A stretch of 64,000 nucleotides of DNA from Hymenobacter sp. APR13 (GCF_000737515.1 NZ_CP006587.1:1236001-1300000), one strand, 5' to 3'; shown: positions 1 through 9,047, counted from the first letter of the stretch. Numbers and translations: made by a program. The notes: generated by a model not told the origin, from the letters alone.

Positions 1-360
1 GCCGCCGTCGGTGTCGTCCTCAATCAGGAAGGGCGGCAGCTTGGCGGGGTTGAGCACCTCGATGCTTTCCACCCGGATTTCGATGCTGCCGGTGGGCATT
101 TTGTCGTTTTTGGAGTGGCGCTCGGCTACTTTGCCGGTCACCGAAAGCACAAACTCGCGGCCCAGCTGGCGGGCCTGCTCGCGCACTTCGGCGGTTTCCA
201 CGCCTTCTTCCAGGGCCAGCTGCGTGAGGCCATACCGGTCGCGCAGGTCCACCCACAGAATGCCGCCTTTGTCGCGGGTGCGCTGCACCCAGCCGCAGAG
301 CGTGACGGTTTGGCCAATGTGTTCGGGGCGAAGTTCGCCGCAGGTGTGCGTCCGGAGCAT
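1..360 (-). CDS. aspS: Aspartyl-tRNA synthetase, N-terminal part (runs off the window)
   Basis: The reading frame on the minus strand opens with ATG at 360 and stays open for 120 codons to the window edge. The protein begins [11 protein letters not shown] and continues with [16 protein letters not shown] and [13 protein letters not shown]. This is the OB-fold anticodon-binding domain that starts bacterial AspRS, which charges tRNA-Asp in the cytoplasm. The catalytic domain lies outside the window. A palindromic repeat begins 7 bases upstream of the start codon, so it must lie in the leader or promoter. Confidence 0.93.
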   Translation of the reverse strand, partial: MLRTHTCGELRPEHIGQTVTLCGWVQRTRDKGGILWVDLRDRYGLTQLALEEGVETAEVREQARQLGREFVLSVTGKVAERHSKNDKMPTGSIEIRVESIEVLNPAKLPPFLIEDDTDGG

Positions 361-366
361 GTTGTC

Positions 367-464
367 TTAGTGCTTAGTGCATGGTGCTTAGTGCTTAGGC
401 TTGCTGGTGCAGGCCCGTACTCGACACGTAACCTAAGCACCAGGCACCAGGCACTAAGCACTAA
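367..464. repeat. Inverted repeat built from CTTAGTGC-like words (family D, copy 1)
   Basis: Two arms of about 33 bases face each other imperfectly. The left is rich in TTAGTGCTTAGTGC and the right in CCAGGCACTAAGCACTAA. The same words recur in an imperfect copy at 46926-47065. The element lies immediately upstream of the aspS start codon. Confidence 0.7.
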
Positions 465-567
465 CTGCTGCGAAGGTAACCAGTAAAATCAGGAGAAGGT
501 GAGAAATCCAGTGGACCGACGTTGCCGGGGTTGGGTGTCAGCGTTGCAATTGCGGGCAGCTGCCGGG

Positions 568-1458
568 TTACTTCGCGGGGCTTTTGGGCAGATAGGCCGC
601 GGGCCTTACCAGCTCGTACTGAGGGCTCAGCAGCAGCAACTCGTTGAGCAATCCAATATGGCCGGCCCCCATAACAAGTAGTAGCCGGGTGCCGGGCGTA
701 CGGGGAATGCGGCGCACGTTGCGCAAAATTCGCAGGTTGCGGCTGTACCAGCGCCCCACTTCAAAATCGGCGCCGGTGTAGTCGCCGCTGGCTTCCTCGT
801 AATCGAAAGCCCCCAACAGGTATGGTCCCTGCCCGCTGCGCAGCGCGGCGGGTTGGTTGAGCGCTGCCAGAGCGGCCCCAATACCGTAGCGAGCGGCCAA
901 CTGGTCCTGGTGCACATACAGGCGCTTGTACTGGCGCAGCAGGCTAGAATCGGGGTTGTGCTCATAGTAGCGCATGAATGCTCGCAGGCGGGCAGTATCG
1001 CGCAGGCGTTGCTGCCAGGCCGATGAGAAGTCGCCATCCGTATCCACGGCCCACACCCGCGGCAGGCCCAGGCGGCGGGCCAGGCGGAAGCCCAGCTGGT
1101 AGGTTTCGTTGGGGCCCGGCTGGTAGCGCCCGGCGCAGTAGGCCTTATAAAGCGAGTCGAGGCGGGCCTGGTGGGCAGGTTCTTCCTCAACCAGAATATG
1201 CGTGGGACGAAACTGCTGCAACCGGGCCGTTAGCTCCTCCAGCTCCTGCTGGTAGCGGGGCTGCAGCACGTCAATCTGCTCTGAGGTAGATGTTTTGTGC
1301 GAATCGCGGCCGGGATAGCTGAAATGAAAGACGCCCAGCGTCAGGATGGGCGTGCGCGGGGCCGTGGGCAGCGGGGCCTGTGCCCGTACGGACACCATCA
1401 GGCCAATTTCTGCCACCAGCAGAAACAGCCATTTGCGGATAAGGGAGTTGCGTATCAT
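568..1458 (-). CDS. Exported DUF5694-like protein
   Basis: A 296-residue protein starting MIRNSLIRKW with a signal peptide ending near SVRAQA. The open frame extends further upstream, but this ATG directly precedes the signal peptide. The mature part has LGVFHFSYPG near its start, THILVEEEPAH in the middle and VMGAGHIGLL near the C-terminus. This pattern resembles DUF5694, a family distantly like the TraB/GumN fold with conserved His and Glu residues. Substrate and role are unknown. It is transcribed divergently from the next gene across 180 bases. Confidence 0.75.
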   Translation of the reverse strand: MIRNSLIRKWLFLLVAEIGLMVSVRAQAPLPTAPRTPILTLGVFHFSYPGRDSHKTSTSEQIDVLQPRYQQELEELTARLQQFRPTHILVEEEPAHQARLDSLYKAYCAGRYQPGPNETYQLGFRLARRLGLPRVWAVDTDGDFSSAWQQRLRDTARLRAFMRYYEHNPDSSLLRQYKRLYVHQDQLAARYGIGAALAALNQPAALRSGQGPYLLGAFDYEEASGDYTGADFEVGRWYSRNLRILRNVRRIPRTPGTRLLLVMGAGHIGLLNELLLLSPQYELVRPAAYLPKSPAK

Positions 1459-1638
1459 ATCCGGCCAGATGCCGTTACGGGCAGTGGCGTTGCCCCGGCT
1501 TCCCCACGAAAAGGTGCCAGCTGCCGGGCAACCCCTATTTTTACTTTTTCGACTGTTTGCGCAAAAATTGGTACGGAGTATGCAACCAGCTTTCCCCGAA
1601 CTAACAGTGCCTCGCCACAACCACTTTTACCTCCTCCC

Positions 1639-2094
1639 ATGAAACGCCCTGTACTGCTCGCGCTGGCCGCCACGCTCCTCTCCTTCTCGGCCGCCCAGGC
1701 CCAGACCAAGGTAAAAACCAAATCCGAAGCCAACGGGACTGAGATTAAAACCAAGTCCAAGACCGACGCCGAGCCCGTCGTGCTCAGCGGCCCCATCAAG
1801 CGCGTGGAAACGCTGTCGGGCATCGACGTGTTTCCGGCTTCCAGTGGCCAGACCATCATGCTCAGCTTCACGCAGCAGTTCACCAAGCCCGGCACGCTGG
1901 TGATGACCAACTACAAAAAGCAGCCCGTGTACACCATGGCACTTGACCCGCAAAACAACACCGGCGAGCCGGTAGACCTGGGCCGAATTCCGGCCGGCAC
2001 CTACCTCATCGAGGCCAAAACCGGCAACTACGTGTACTGGAAGAGCGTCCGCATCAAGTACCCATCGGCCCCGGTATCCAAGAAGCGCCGCTAG
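1639..2094 (+). CDS. Small exported protein of unknown function
   Basis: A 151-residue protein. The first 22 residues (MKRPVLLALAATLLSFSAAQAQ) form a clear signal peptide, which fixes the start at 1639 rather than upstream in the longer frame. A Lys/Thr-rich stretch follows (KVKTKSEANGTEIKTKSK). The second half (GTLVMTNYKKQPVY, IPAGTYLIEAKTGNY) looks like a small beta-sandwich similar in style to T9SS sorting domains, but the usual YPNP motif is absent. Function not recognised. Confidence 0.7.
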   Translation: MKRPVLLALAATLLSFSAAQAQTKVKTKSEANGTEIKTKSKTDAEPVVLSGPIKRVETLSGIDVFPASSGQTIMLSFTQQFTKPGTLVMTNYKKQPVYTMALDPQNNTGEPVDLGRIPAGTYLIEAKTGNYVYWKSVRIKYPSAPVSKKRR

Positions 2095-2101
2095 CAGGTG
2101 C

Positions 2102-2181
2102 TGTCATTCCGACGCAGGAGGAATCTGGGTCAGCTCCGTCTCAACGACGTTAACTCAGATTCCTCCTGCGTCGGAATGACA
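2102..2181. repeat. Palindromic intergenic repeat, family A, copy 1
   Basis: Arms of 26 bases, perfectly complementary, starting TGTCATTCCGACGCAGGAGG and closing with the reverse complement, around a loop of about 28 bases. It belongs to the GTCATNCnGAGC...AATCTC / GAAGCATCTC family that recurs through the window. Confidence 0.85.
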
Positions 2182-2269
2182 AGTGCTTAGCCCCCTTTTT
2201 CTGGCTCCGGAGTCGTTGTGGCTTCGGAGCCTTTTGGTATCCTGCCGGCCGTCGGCGGGGGTTCCGTCG

Positions 2270-2278
2270 TACCTTTGC
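2270..2278 (+). promoter_or_regulatory. Candidate -7 box TACCTTTGC
   Basis: TACCTTTGC fits the Bacteroidota -7 consensus TAnnTTTG. It ends 5 bases before the ATG at 2284, so a transcript from it would be almost leaderless. No TTG is present at the expected -33 distance. Confidence 0.4.
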
Positions 2279-2283
2279 GCCCT

Positions 2284-2850
2284 ATGAAAATCCCTGCTCG
2301 TTTCCTGCGCCTGGCGCCGCTGCTGCTGGCGGTGCTGCTGCTGGCCGCCTTTGCCGCGCCTAAACTCAAGAAGACTGCCCTCACCAAAAACCTCACGGTG
2401 GGCGTGCCCGAAGGCTTTTCGGCCCTGCCCGACGACGGCATTGCGGTGAAGTACCCCTCGCCGCGCAAGCCGCTGGCCGTGTTCAGCAACAGCAGCGGCC
2501 GCGTCGATTTCAGCGTGGCCCAGAAGCCCAGCACCTTCACCAGCCGCGACTACGCCCTGCTGCTCAAAATCTACAAAGCCAGCATCCAGAACATGTACTC
2601 GAAGGTGGAATTCCTGTCCGAGGACATCCGCACCATCAACAAGCGCGACTTCGTGGCCCTGGAGTTCGTCTCGACGGTGGCCGACACCCGCCGCACCAGC
2701 AACCTGGCCCCCATCCGCCGCTACCAGATGGTGCAGTACACCATCACCGGCGACCAGCTCACGGTGTTCACCTTCGTGGCCCCCGCCGAAGAGCAGCCCC
2801 AGTGGCAGCCCACCGCCCGCGCCGTGATGAACAGCATTGTCATGAAGTAA
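2284..2850 (+). CDS. Exported protein of unknown function
   Basis: A 188-residue protein. The ATG at 2284 opens a signal peptide (MKIPARFLRLAPLLLAVLLL...) and is preferred over the longer frame beginning at 2218. The mature part has LTVGVPEGFSALPDDGIAVKYPS, a region of alternating strands and ATARAVMNSIV-like C-terminal text, reminiscent of DcrB/PsbP-like proteins that carry one compact alpha-beta domain. That resemblance is impressionistic. Palindromic repeats stand on both sides, so it is probably a single-gene transcript. Confidence 0.65.
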   Translation: MKIPARFLRLAPLLLAVLLLAAFAAPKLKKTALTKNLTVGVPEGFSALPDDGIAVKYPSPRKPLAVFSNSSGRVDFSVAQKPSTFTSRDYALLLKIYKASIQNMYSKVEFLSEDIRTINKRDFVALEFVSTVADTRRTSNLAPIRRYQMVQYTITGDQLTVFTFVAPAEEQPQWQPTARAVMNSIVMK

Positions 2851-2857
2851 CCCAGAC

Positions 2858-3000
2858 CGTCATGCAGAGGCGCAGCCGAAGCATCTCGCCTGCGTGGTAA
2901 TCCAGTCATTCCGAGCGGAGCGAGGAATCTCGCGTGCTGACGTTGAGTTACTATCACAACGTCAGCACGCGAGATGCTTCGGCTGCGCCTCTGCATGACG
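2858..3000. repeat. Mosaic palindromic repeat, family A, copy 2
   Basis: Outer arms of about 31 bases (CGTCATGCAGAGGCGCAGCC... and its exact complement) enclose a second left arm of a related element (GTCATTCCGAGCGGAGCGAG) and an inner hairpin CGCGTGCTGACGTT / AACGTCAGCACGCG. It appears to be one and a half elements merged, and lies immediately upstream of tadA. Confidence 0.85.
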
Positions 3001-3020
3001 TTCTTTCTCATTTCCACCGA

Positions 3021-3467
3021 ATGCCCCTTTCCATCTACTCCGACGACCACTACATGCGCGAGGCGCTGAAGCAGGCGCGCTATGCGTTTGACGAGGAGGA
3101 AATTCCGATTGGGGCCGTGGTGGTGCTGGAGGGGCAGATTATTGCGCGGGCCTACAACCAGACCGAGAAGCTGCGCGACGTGACGGCCCACGCCGAAATG
3201 CTGGCCCTGACGGCCGCCGCCAACCACCTCGGCAACAAATACCTCACCGACTGCACCCTCTACGTGACCGTGGAGCCCTGCGTGATGTGCGCCGGCGCCA
3301 CCGCCTGGGCCCAGCTGCGCCGCGTGGTGTACGGCGCCGAGGAGCCCAAATTCGGCTACCGCCGCCACGGCCAGCTGCTGCACCCAAAAGCCGAGGTGGT
3401 ACCCGGCGTGCTGGCCGAGGAGTGCGGCAGTGTCATGCGCGAGTTCTTCGCCCGAAAGCGGAAATAG
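3021..3467 (+). CDS. tadA: tRNA-specific adenosine deaminase TadA
   Basis: A 148-residue cytidine-deaminase-fold enzyme that converts adenosine 34 to inosine in the anticodon of tRNA-Arg. The zinc ligands and catalytic acid are visible: H57-A-E59 in DVTAHAEM, and C87/C90 in VEPCVMCAGA. The GAVVVLEGQIIARAYNQ strand is typical. The start at 3021 is chosen because everything upstream in the frame is repeat A2. Length is normal for the family. Confidence 0.92.
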   Translation: MPLSIYSDDHYMREALKQARYAFDEEEIPIGAVVVLEGQIIARAYNQTEKLRDVTAHAEMLALTAAANHLGNKYLTDCTLYVTVEPCVMCAGATAWAQLRRVVYGAEEPKFGYRRHGQLLHPKAEVVPGVLAEECGSVMREFFARKRK

Positions 3468-3538
3468 GCTACTTTTGGCCACCGCCGTAACCCTACGCGG
3501 GCTGCGGCGGTTTTAGTGCCGTACGCGTACCTAAAGAA

Positions 3539-3633
3539 CGTCATGCTGAACGCAGCCGAAGCATCTCTGCCGCTTCGTTCTCACGATTGAGTTAGCCAGC
3601 GGTAGAGATGCTTCGGCTGCGCTCAGCATGACG
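3539..3633. repeat. Palindromic intergenic repeat, family A, copy 3
   Basis: Near-perfect arms of about 30 bases, CGTCATGCTGAACGCAGCCG... and the facing copy ending GCTCAGCATGACG, around a loop of about 35 bases. It lies between tadA and sodA. Confidence 0.85.
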
Positions 3634-3683
3634 GCCTGATTTCCAACTCTCTCCTTTTCACCCCCAATCAAACCCCTACTACT

Positions 3684-4292
3684 ATGGCTTTCGAACTGCC
3701 CAAACTGCCCTACGACTACGCCGCCCTGGAGCCGCACATTGATGCGCAGACCATGGAAATCCACCATAGCAAGCACCATCAGGCTTATGTTACCAACCTC
3801 AACAATGCCGTAGCCGGCACCGAGCTGGAAGGCAAAAGCCTCGAAGATTTGATGCAGAACATTGCCTCGGCTCCAGCCGCGGTGCGCAACAACGGCGGTG
3901 GCCACTGGAACCACTCCTTCTTCTGGCAGATCCTCGGCCCGAACGGTGGCGGTGAGCCAACCGGTGCCGTAGGCGAAGCCATCAACAAGGCCTTCGGCAG
4001 CTACGAGAAGTTCAAGGAAGAATTCACGAAGGCCGCCACTACGCGCTTCGGCTCGGGCTGGGCGTGGCTGTGCAAGCAGGCCGACGGCTCCGTGAAAATC
4101 TGCTCGACGCCCAACCAGGACAACCCGCTGATGCCCGACGCCGGCTGCCAGGGCACGCCCGTCCTGGGCCTCGACGTGTGGGAGCACGCCTACTACCTCA
4201 AGTACCAGAACCGCCGCCCCGACTACGTGGCCGCCTTCTACAATGCCATCAACTGGGACGAAGTGAACAAGCGCTTCGCCGAAGCCGCTTAG
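3684..4292 (+). CDS. sodA: Superoxide dismutase, Mn/Fe family (Mn-type signature)
   Basis: A 202-residue cytoplasmic enzyme that dismutates superoxide to peroxide and oxygen. Metal ligands can be placed at H27 (MEIHHSKHH), H76 (HWNHSFFW), D163 and H167 ([10 protein letters not shown]). Glycine precedes HWNH (NNGGGHWNH) and glutamine occurs in STPNQDNPL. This is the MnSOD pattern, whereas FeSODs carry Gln near the second His. Metal use remains inference, and cambialistic enzymes exist. A strong hairpin terminator follows. Confidence 0.94.
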   Translation: MAFELPKLPYDYAALEPHIDAQTMEIHHSKHHQAYVTNLNNAVAGTELEGKSLEDLMQNIASAPAAVRNNGGGHWNHSFFWQILGPNGGGEPTGAVGEAINKAFGSYEKFKEEFTKAATTRFGSGWAWLCKQADGSVKICSTPNQDNPLMPDAGCQGTPVLGLDVWEHAYYLKYQNRRPDYVAAFYNAINWDEVNKRFAEAA

Positions 4293-4322
4293 TTTCCCTC
4301 TGGCTTCTGTTAGCCTCTGAAG

Positions 4323-4353
4323 AAGCCTCTGCCCGCCCGGGCAGGGGCTTTTT
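4323..4353 (+). terminator. Rho-independent terminator after sodA
   Basis: Stem AAGCCTCTGCCC(G) paired with (C)GGGCAGGGGCTT, followed by a run of T, about 30 bases after the sodA stop. Confidence 0.8.
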
Positions 4354-4460
4354 TGTGCGCCGGCCGGTTTGCTTCCCTAATTCTTTTGCTCCTGGCAAAA
4401 CCTTTTCGGCTGGCTAACGCTTTAGGAGCAGTTCATGTACCTACATTGATTTCTCGCCTT

Positions 4461-5546
4461 ATGGCTTCCAAACTTCTTTCCTCGGCCCAGCTGGGCCCGC
4501 TCACGCTTGAAAACCACCTCGCCATGGCGCCCATGACGCGCGCCCGCTCGCTGGCCAACGTGCCTGGCCCGCTGGTGGCTGAGTACTACGCCCAGCGCGC
4601 CACGGCTGGCCTCATCATCACGGAAGGTACCTCGCCCTCGGCCAACGGCCTGGGCTATGCCCGCATTCCCGGCCTGTTCAGCCAGGAGCAGGTAGCCGGC
4701 TGGAAGCTGACCACCGACGCCGTGCACGCCAAAGGCGGCAAGATTTTCGTGCAGTTTATGCACACCGGCCGGGTATCGCACCCCCTGAACATGCCCGAAG
4801 GCACCGAAATGGTGGCCCCCTCGGCCATCGCCGCCGCCGGCGACATGTGGACCGACCAGCAGCAGATGCAGCCCCAGCCCACGCCCCGCGCCCTAACTAC
4901 CGAAGAAGTAAAAGGGCTGGTGCAGGACTTCGTGCAGGCTGCCAAGTTGGCTATTGAGGCCGGTTTCGATGGTGTGGAGCTACACGCTGCCAACGGCTAC
5001 CTGCTCGAGCAGTTCCTCAACCCCCACAGCAACCAGCGCACCGACGAATACGGTGGCAGCCTTGAAAACCGCGCCCGCTTCGTGCTGGAAGTAGCCGAAG
5101 CCACGGCCGCCGCCATCGGGGCCGAGCGCACCGGCATCCGCCTCTCGCCCTGGAGCACGTTCAACGACATGGCCCTCTATGACGACATCGACGCGCTGTA
5201 TGAGTACCTGGCCACTGAGCTCCAGAAGCGCAATCTGATATACCTGCACCTGATTAACCAGGAGAACCCGAAGTGCGCCGCCACCATCGACAGCCTGCGC
5301 ACCAAGTTCACCAACACCCTCATCCTGTGCGGCGGCTACAACGCTGAGCAGGCCGAAGCCGAGCTGGAAAAAGGCCGCGCCGACCTCGTAGCCTTCGGCC
5401 GCGACTACATCAGCAACCCCGACCTGGCCGAGCGCTTCGAGCAGCACGCGCCCCTCACCCCCGGCGACCAGAGCACGTTCTACGCTCCCGGCCCCGAGGG
5501 CTTCCACCAGGGCTACACCGACTACCCAACCCTGGCGCAGGCGTAG
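4461..5546 (+). CDS. Old Yellow Enzyme family alkene reductase (NADH:flavin oxidoreductase)
   Basis: A 361-residue TIM-barrel flavoenzyme. It starts MASKLLSSAQLGPLTLENHL; the upstream in-frame text is the sodA terminator region. The substrate-binding His and Asn are H175 and N178 in HAANGYLLEQFL, followed by the OYE signature NQRTDEYGGSLENR. The FMN site is shown by LCGGYNAEQAE and VAFGRDYISNPDLAERF. Family members reduce activated C=C bonds and nitro compounds with NAD(P)H. NemA-like is the closest class; the substrate is unknown. Confidence 0.9.
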   Translation: MASKLLSSAQLGPLTLENHLAMAPMTRARSLANVPGPLVAEYYAQRATAGLIITEGTSPSANGLGYARIPGLFSQEQVAGWKLTTDAVHAKGGKIFVQFMHTGRVSHPLNMPEGTEMVAPSAIAAAGDMWTDQQQMQPQPTPRALTTEEVKGLVQDFVQAAKLAIEAGFDGVELHAANGYLLEQFLNPHSNQRTDEYGGSLENRARFVLEVAEATAAAIGAERTGIRLSPWSTFNDMALYDDIDALYEYLATELQKRNLIYLHLINQENPKCAATIDSLRTKFTNTLILCGGYNAEQAEAELEKGRADLVAFGRDYISNPDLAERFEQHAPLTPGDQSTFYAPGPEGFHQGYTDYPTLAQA

Positions 5547-5572
5547 TACCTTCCTGCTTCGCGCTTATTTCC

Positions 5573-5607
5573 AAAGCCCCCCGGCCCCTCTGGCCGGGGG
5601 GCTTTTT
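5573..5607 (+). terminator. Rho-independent terminator
   Basis: Stem AAAGCCCCCCGGCC / GGCCGGGGGGCTTTTT, 27 bases after the stop of the alkene reductase gene. Confidence 0.82.
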
Positions 5608-5749
5608 GCTGGCCCGGAAGGGCGCCGTAGCTGCCTGCAGCCGCTACAGGCGGGGTGGCGCGCCCGGGCAACGGCCCATTTCACCGGATAGATTTCTCTA
5701 TCTTTAGGTTTCAAATTGTGTTCCCCCCACTTTTCTCACCAGTAGTTGC

Positions 5750-7039
5750 ATGAGTACCAAGCTGCGTCTCACTATTCTGAGCTTTTTACAGTTTTTCATC
5801 TGGGGCTCGTGGCTGATAACCATCGGGGCGTACTGGTTTCAGACCAAGCAGTGGTCGGGCGCGCAGTTTGGGGCCATCTTCTCCACGATGGGCATTGCCT
5901 CCATCTTCATGCCCTCCATCATGGGCATCATTGCCGATAAGTATGTGAATGCCGAGAAGCTCTACGGCGTCCTGCATATTCTGGGCGGCGCGGTACTGTG
6001 CACGGTGCCCCTCGTCACGGACCCCGGCACCTTCTTCTGGGTGATTCTGCTGAACATGATTTTCTATATGCCCACGCTGGCCCTCAGCATTGCCGTGTCG
6101 TACTCGGTGCTGAAGCGGCAGGGCCTGGACGTGGTGAAGGACTACCCGCCCATCCGGGTGTGGGGCACAATCGGCTTCATTGTGGCCATGTGGACGGTGA
6201 GTCTGCTGGGCTTCGAGAAGTCGGCCAACCAGTTCTACATTGCTGCTGCCGCCGCGTTTGCGCTGGGCATCTACTCGTTCACGCTGCCCGCCTGCCCGCC
6301 GCCGGCCAAAGACACGCCCAGCCGCTCGCTGGTGGATGTGCTGGGCCTGAAGTCGTTTGCCCTGCTGCGCGACACCAAGATGCTCACCTTCTTCCTGTTC
6401 GCGCTGCTGCTGGGCGCCGCCCTGCAGCTCACCAACGCCTACGGCGACACCTTCCTGCACGATTTCGACAAGGTACCGGCCTACAAAGACACGTTTGCCG
6501 TGAAGTACCCGGCCATCATTATGTCCATCTCGCAGGTGTCGGAAACGCTGTTTATTCTGGCTATTCCGTTCTTCCTGCGCCGCTTTGGCATCAAGCAGGT
6601 GATGCTGTTCAGCATGATTGCCTGGGTGCTGCGCTTTGGCCTGCTGGCCTACGGCACGCCCGACCAGCCCGGTATCTGGCTGATTGTGCTGTCGTGCATC
6701 GTGTACGGCATGGCCTTCGACTTCTTCAACATCTCCGGCTCGCTGTTCGTGGAAACCCAAACGGCTTCCAGCATTCGGGCCAGCGCCCAGGGCCTGTTCA
6801 TGATGATGACCAACGGCTTTGGCGCCGTGCTGGGCAGCTCCGTCAGCGGCCTAGTCATCGAGCACTACTTCACCAACCCCGCCGACCAGACCAAGGACTG
6901 GCACGGCATCTGGCTGGCCTTTGCTGCCTACGCCCTAGTTATTGCGGTGCTGTTTGTGGTGCTGTTCAAGCACAAGCACAACCCGCAGGAAGTGCCCTCC
7001 ACCGAGTACCCTGAACCGCGCCTAGCCACTGAGGTGTAG
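5750..7039 (+). CDS. nupG: NupG-family nucleoside:H+ symporter (MFS)
   Basis: A 429-residue inner-membrane protein with about 12 hydrophobic helices. LSFLQFFIWGSWLITIGAYW at the N-terminus and DYPPIRVWGTIGFIVAMW in the middle are typical of the nucleoside permease NupG/XapB family. Its likely job is nucleoside uptake. The ndk gene lies downstream on the other strand, and the two share one bidirectional terminator. A TATCTTTA box at 5699-5706 may be part of its promoter. Confidence 0.87.
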   Translation: MSTKLRLTILSFLQFFIWGSWLITIGAYWFQTKQWSGAQFGAIFSTMGIASIFMPSIMGIIADKYVNAEKLYGVLHILGGAVLCTVPLVTDPGTFFWVILLNMIFYMPTLALSIAVSYSVLKRQGLDVVKDYPPIRVWGTIGFIVAMWTVSLLGFEKSANQFYIAAAAAFALGIYSFTLPACPPPAKDTPSRSLVDVLGLKSFALLRDTKMLTFFLFALLLGAALQLTNAYGDTFLHDFDKVPAYKDTFAVKYPAIIMSISQVSETLFILAIPFFLRRFGIKQVMLFSMIAWVLRFGLLAYGTPDQPGIWLIVLSCIVYGMAFDFFNISGSLFVETQTASSIRASAQGLFMMMTNGFGAVLGSSVSGLVIEHYFTNPADQTKDWHGIWLAFAAYALVIAVLFVVLFKHKHNPQEVPSTEYPEPRLATEV

Positions 7040-7095
7040 GCAGCTGCAGCCACCAGTATTAAAACAGTATAAAACCAGTCTGTTTCTGGCACAAC

Positions 7096-7132
7096 AAAAA
7101 ACCCGCCCTACAGTGCGCAGGGCGGGTTTTTA
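7096..7132. terminator. Bidirectional terminator between convergent nupG and ndk
   Basis: Stem AAAAAACCCGCCCT / AGGGCGGGTTTTTA with a 9-base loop gives a U-run on both strands. It sits between the ends of two convergent genes. Confidence 0.85.
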
Positions 7133-7208
7133 TTGATTTTGGCATCAGCACGAAGCGCTATTCACAAAATCCGTGAAATCCGCTTACGTCCGTGCTAATC
7201 CGTGATCC

Positions 7209-7628
7209 TTAGAACTGCTCGTCGGCCGAGAAGTAGAAGTCGCCTTCGATCTGGGCGTTTTCGTCGGAGTCGGAACCGTGTACGGCGTTGGCTTCGATGC
7301 TCTTGGCGTACTTCTTCCGGATGGTGCCTTCGGCGGCCTGGGCGGGGTTGGTGGCGCCGATGAGGGTGCGGAAGTCAGCTACGGCGTTGTCCTTCTCCAG
7401 GATAGCCGCCACGATGGGGCCCGACGACATATAGCTCACCAGGTCGTTGTAGAAAGGACGCTCCTTGTGTACTTCGTAGAATTTGCCGGCGCGCTCAGGC
7501 GTCAGCTGCACTTTTTTCAGCGCAACAATGCGGAAGCCGCCCTCCTCAATCATGCTCAGGATGCCACCGATGTGGTTGTCCTGGGTGGCATCGGGCTTAA
7601 TCATGGTGAACGTGCGGTTCGTAGCCAT
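7209..7628 (-). CDS. ndk: Nucleoside-diphosphate kinase
   Basis: A 139-residue enzyme that transfers the gamma phosphate between nucleoside triphosphates and diphosphates through a phosphohistidine. It begins [14 protein letters not shown], and the active-site histidine is H117 in NAVHGSDS. The ATG at 7628 is the family's usual start; the open frame extends upstream but with unrelated text. Length is normal. Confidence 0.95.
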   Translation of the reverse strand: MATNRTFTMIKPDATQDNHIGGILSMIEEGGFRIVALKKVQLTPERAGKFYEVHKERPFYNDLVSYMSSGPIVAAILEKDNAVADFRTLIGATNPAQAAEGTIRKKYAKSIEANAVHGSDSDENAQIEGDFYFSADEQF

Positions 7629-7694
7629 TGGGTCTTTATCGTTAAAGGGGTGAAGAAAATCGCGCTCAGCAAACCACTCAAGCGTTTGCGGCCA

Positions 7695-7702
7695 CAAAAG
7701 TA
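7695..7702 (-). promoter_or_regulatory. Candidate -7 box TACTTTTG for ndk
   Basis: On the minus strand TACTTTTG matches TAnnTTTG exactly, about 70 bases upstream of the ndk ATG. The -33 TTG is not at consensus spacing. Confidence 0.4.
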
Positions 7703-7739
7703 GCGGGATTTGCTTGCAATACTGTGGCCGGGGTGCAAA

Positions 7740-7918
7740 TGTGCCGGGCCCCGGAAAAATAAATGGGACGAGCCAAAGCCGGCGGGCCGGCCCGCGCCCG
7801 CCGGCCCAAAAACCACCCTGCCGGACGCAGCCGCGCTATTTGGCCGGCCCTGCCGCGGCCGGGGCGCGGAGTTGTGCTGATTTCCGCCGACCTTCGGCGC
7901 ACTAAACCCGGAGCCATG
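7740..7918. other. GC-rich noncoding spacer between ndk and the DHH gene
   Basis: The 375-base space between divergent ndk and the DHH phosphoesterase has no supported gene. Its middle is dominated by GCCGGC/GGCCGG words that can fold on themselves, for example around 7779-7806. Similar GGGCCGGCGGC text occurs in the spacer upstream of mreB, at about 27600-27650. Confidence 0.5.
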
Positions 7919-7949
7919 TTGTTGGAACCCGGATTATTTCCGACTTTTG
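7919..7949 (+). promoter_or_regulatory. Candidate promoter of the DHH phosphoesterase gene
   Basis: TTG at 7919-7921, 20 bases, then GACTTTTG at 7942-7949. This is one mismatch from the TTG-N19/20-TAnnTTTG pattern and would give a leader of about 50 bases. Confidence 0.35.
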
Positions 7950-8003
7950 CCGCCTTTGTACGCGGCCTAAACCACCGAAATTCAGTCACCTACCCCGTAG
8001 GCA

Positions 8004-9047
8004 ATGTCCACAATATCTGAGTTACAGGAGCTGCTGTCGCAGCCCCGGCAGGTCTTCATCACCACCCACCACAAGCCCGACGCCGATGCCCTGGGCTCGT
8101 CGCTGGGTTTGGCGGGCTACCTGCGCAAAAAAGGTCATTCCGTGACGGTTGTGACGCCTTCCGACTACCCCAACTTCCTGGCCTGGATGCCCGGCAACGA
8201 GGAGGTAGTGGTGTATGAGCGCCGCGAAAACGATGCCCAGGTGCGCGACATCATCAACGCCGCCGAGGTGCTGTTCTGCCTGGACTTCTCCTGCCTGGGC
8301 CGCATCAACGAGATGGGCGAGTACATCCGCCACGCCCCCGGCACCAAAGTGCTCATCGACCACCACCAGGAGCCCGAGGCCTTTGCCGACCTCGACTACT
8401 CCAACTCCAGCGCCGCCGCCACGGCCGAGCTGGTGTTTGAGGTGATTCGCGACCTGGGCGACCAGGCCCTTATCGACAAGGGCATCGGGGAGTGTCTGTA
8501 CGCGGGCATCATGACCGATACGGGCTCGTTCCGGCACCCCAGCACCTCGCGCAACGTGCACCTGATTATTGCCGAGCTGCTCAACGCCGGCATCAACCTC
8601 TCCGACGTGCACCGCCGCATCTACGACTCGCACTCCGAGCAGCGGCTGCGCTTCCTGGGCTTCGTGCTGAAAGACAAGCTCACGGTGCTGCGCGAGTACA
8701 ACACGGCCTACATTGCCATTACGCAGGCCGAGCTCAAGGAATACGACTCCAAAACCGGCGACACCGAAGGCCTCGTCAACTTCGCGCTCAGCATCGAGGG
8801 CATCGTGTTTGCCGCCGTGCTCATCGACCGCGGGCAGGCCATCAAGATTTCGTTCCGCTCGGTGGGCGACTTCTCGGTGAGCAGCTTCTCGCGCGACCAT
8901 TTCCAGGGCGGCGGCCACCACAACGCCGCCGGTGGCATCAGCCACGACCGGCTGGAGCCCACCGTGCAACGTTTCCTCTCTTTATTGCCTCAATACCAAA
9001 ACCAACTGGTGACGGCCCCGCTGGCAGTTGCGCCACCTTCCGCGTAA
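8004..9047 (+). CDS. nrnA: DHH/DHHA1 phosphoesterase, NrnA-like (oligoribonuclease / pAp phosphatase)
   Basis: A 347-residue protein. The DHH domain shows TTHHKPDADALGSS (about residues 20-33), CLDFSCLGR, and IDHHQ with D119-H120-H121, which bind two metal ions. The C-terminal DHHA1 domain ends in GGGHHNAAGG. The family degrades nanoRNAs and/or 3'-phosphoadenosine 5'-phosphate; which activity applies here cannot be read from the sequence. The downstream FKBP lipoprotein gene follows after 37 bases on the same strand, suggesting cotranscription. Confidence 0.88.
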   Translation: MSTISELQELLSQPRQVFITTHHKPDADALGSSLGLAGYLRKKGHSVTVVTPSDYPNFLAWMPGNEEVVVYERRENDAQVRDIINAAEVLFCLDFSCLGRINEMGEYIRHAPGTKVLIDHHQEPEAFADLDYSNSSAAATAELVFEVIRDLGDQALIDKGIGECLYAGIMTDTGSFRHPSTSRNVHLIIAELLNAGINLSDVHRRIYDSHSEQRLRFLGFVLKDKLTVLREYNTAYIAITQAELKEYDSKTGDTEGLVNFALSIEGIVFAAVLIDRGQAIKISFRSVGDFSVSSFSRDHFQGGGHHNAAGGISHDRLEPTVQRFLSLLPQYQNQLVTAPLAVAPPSA

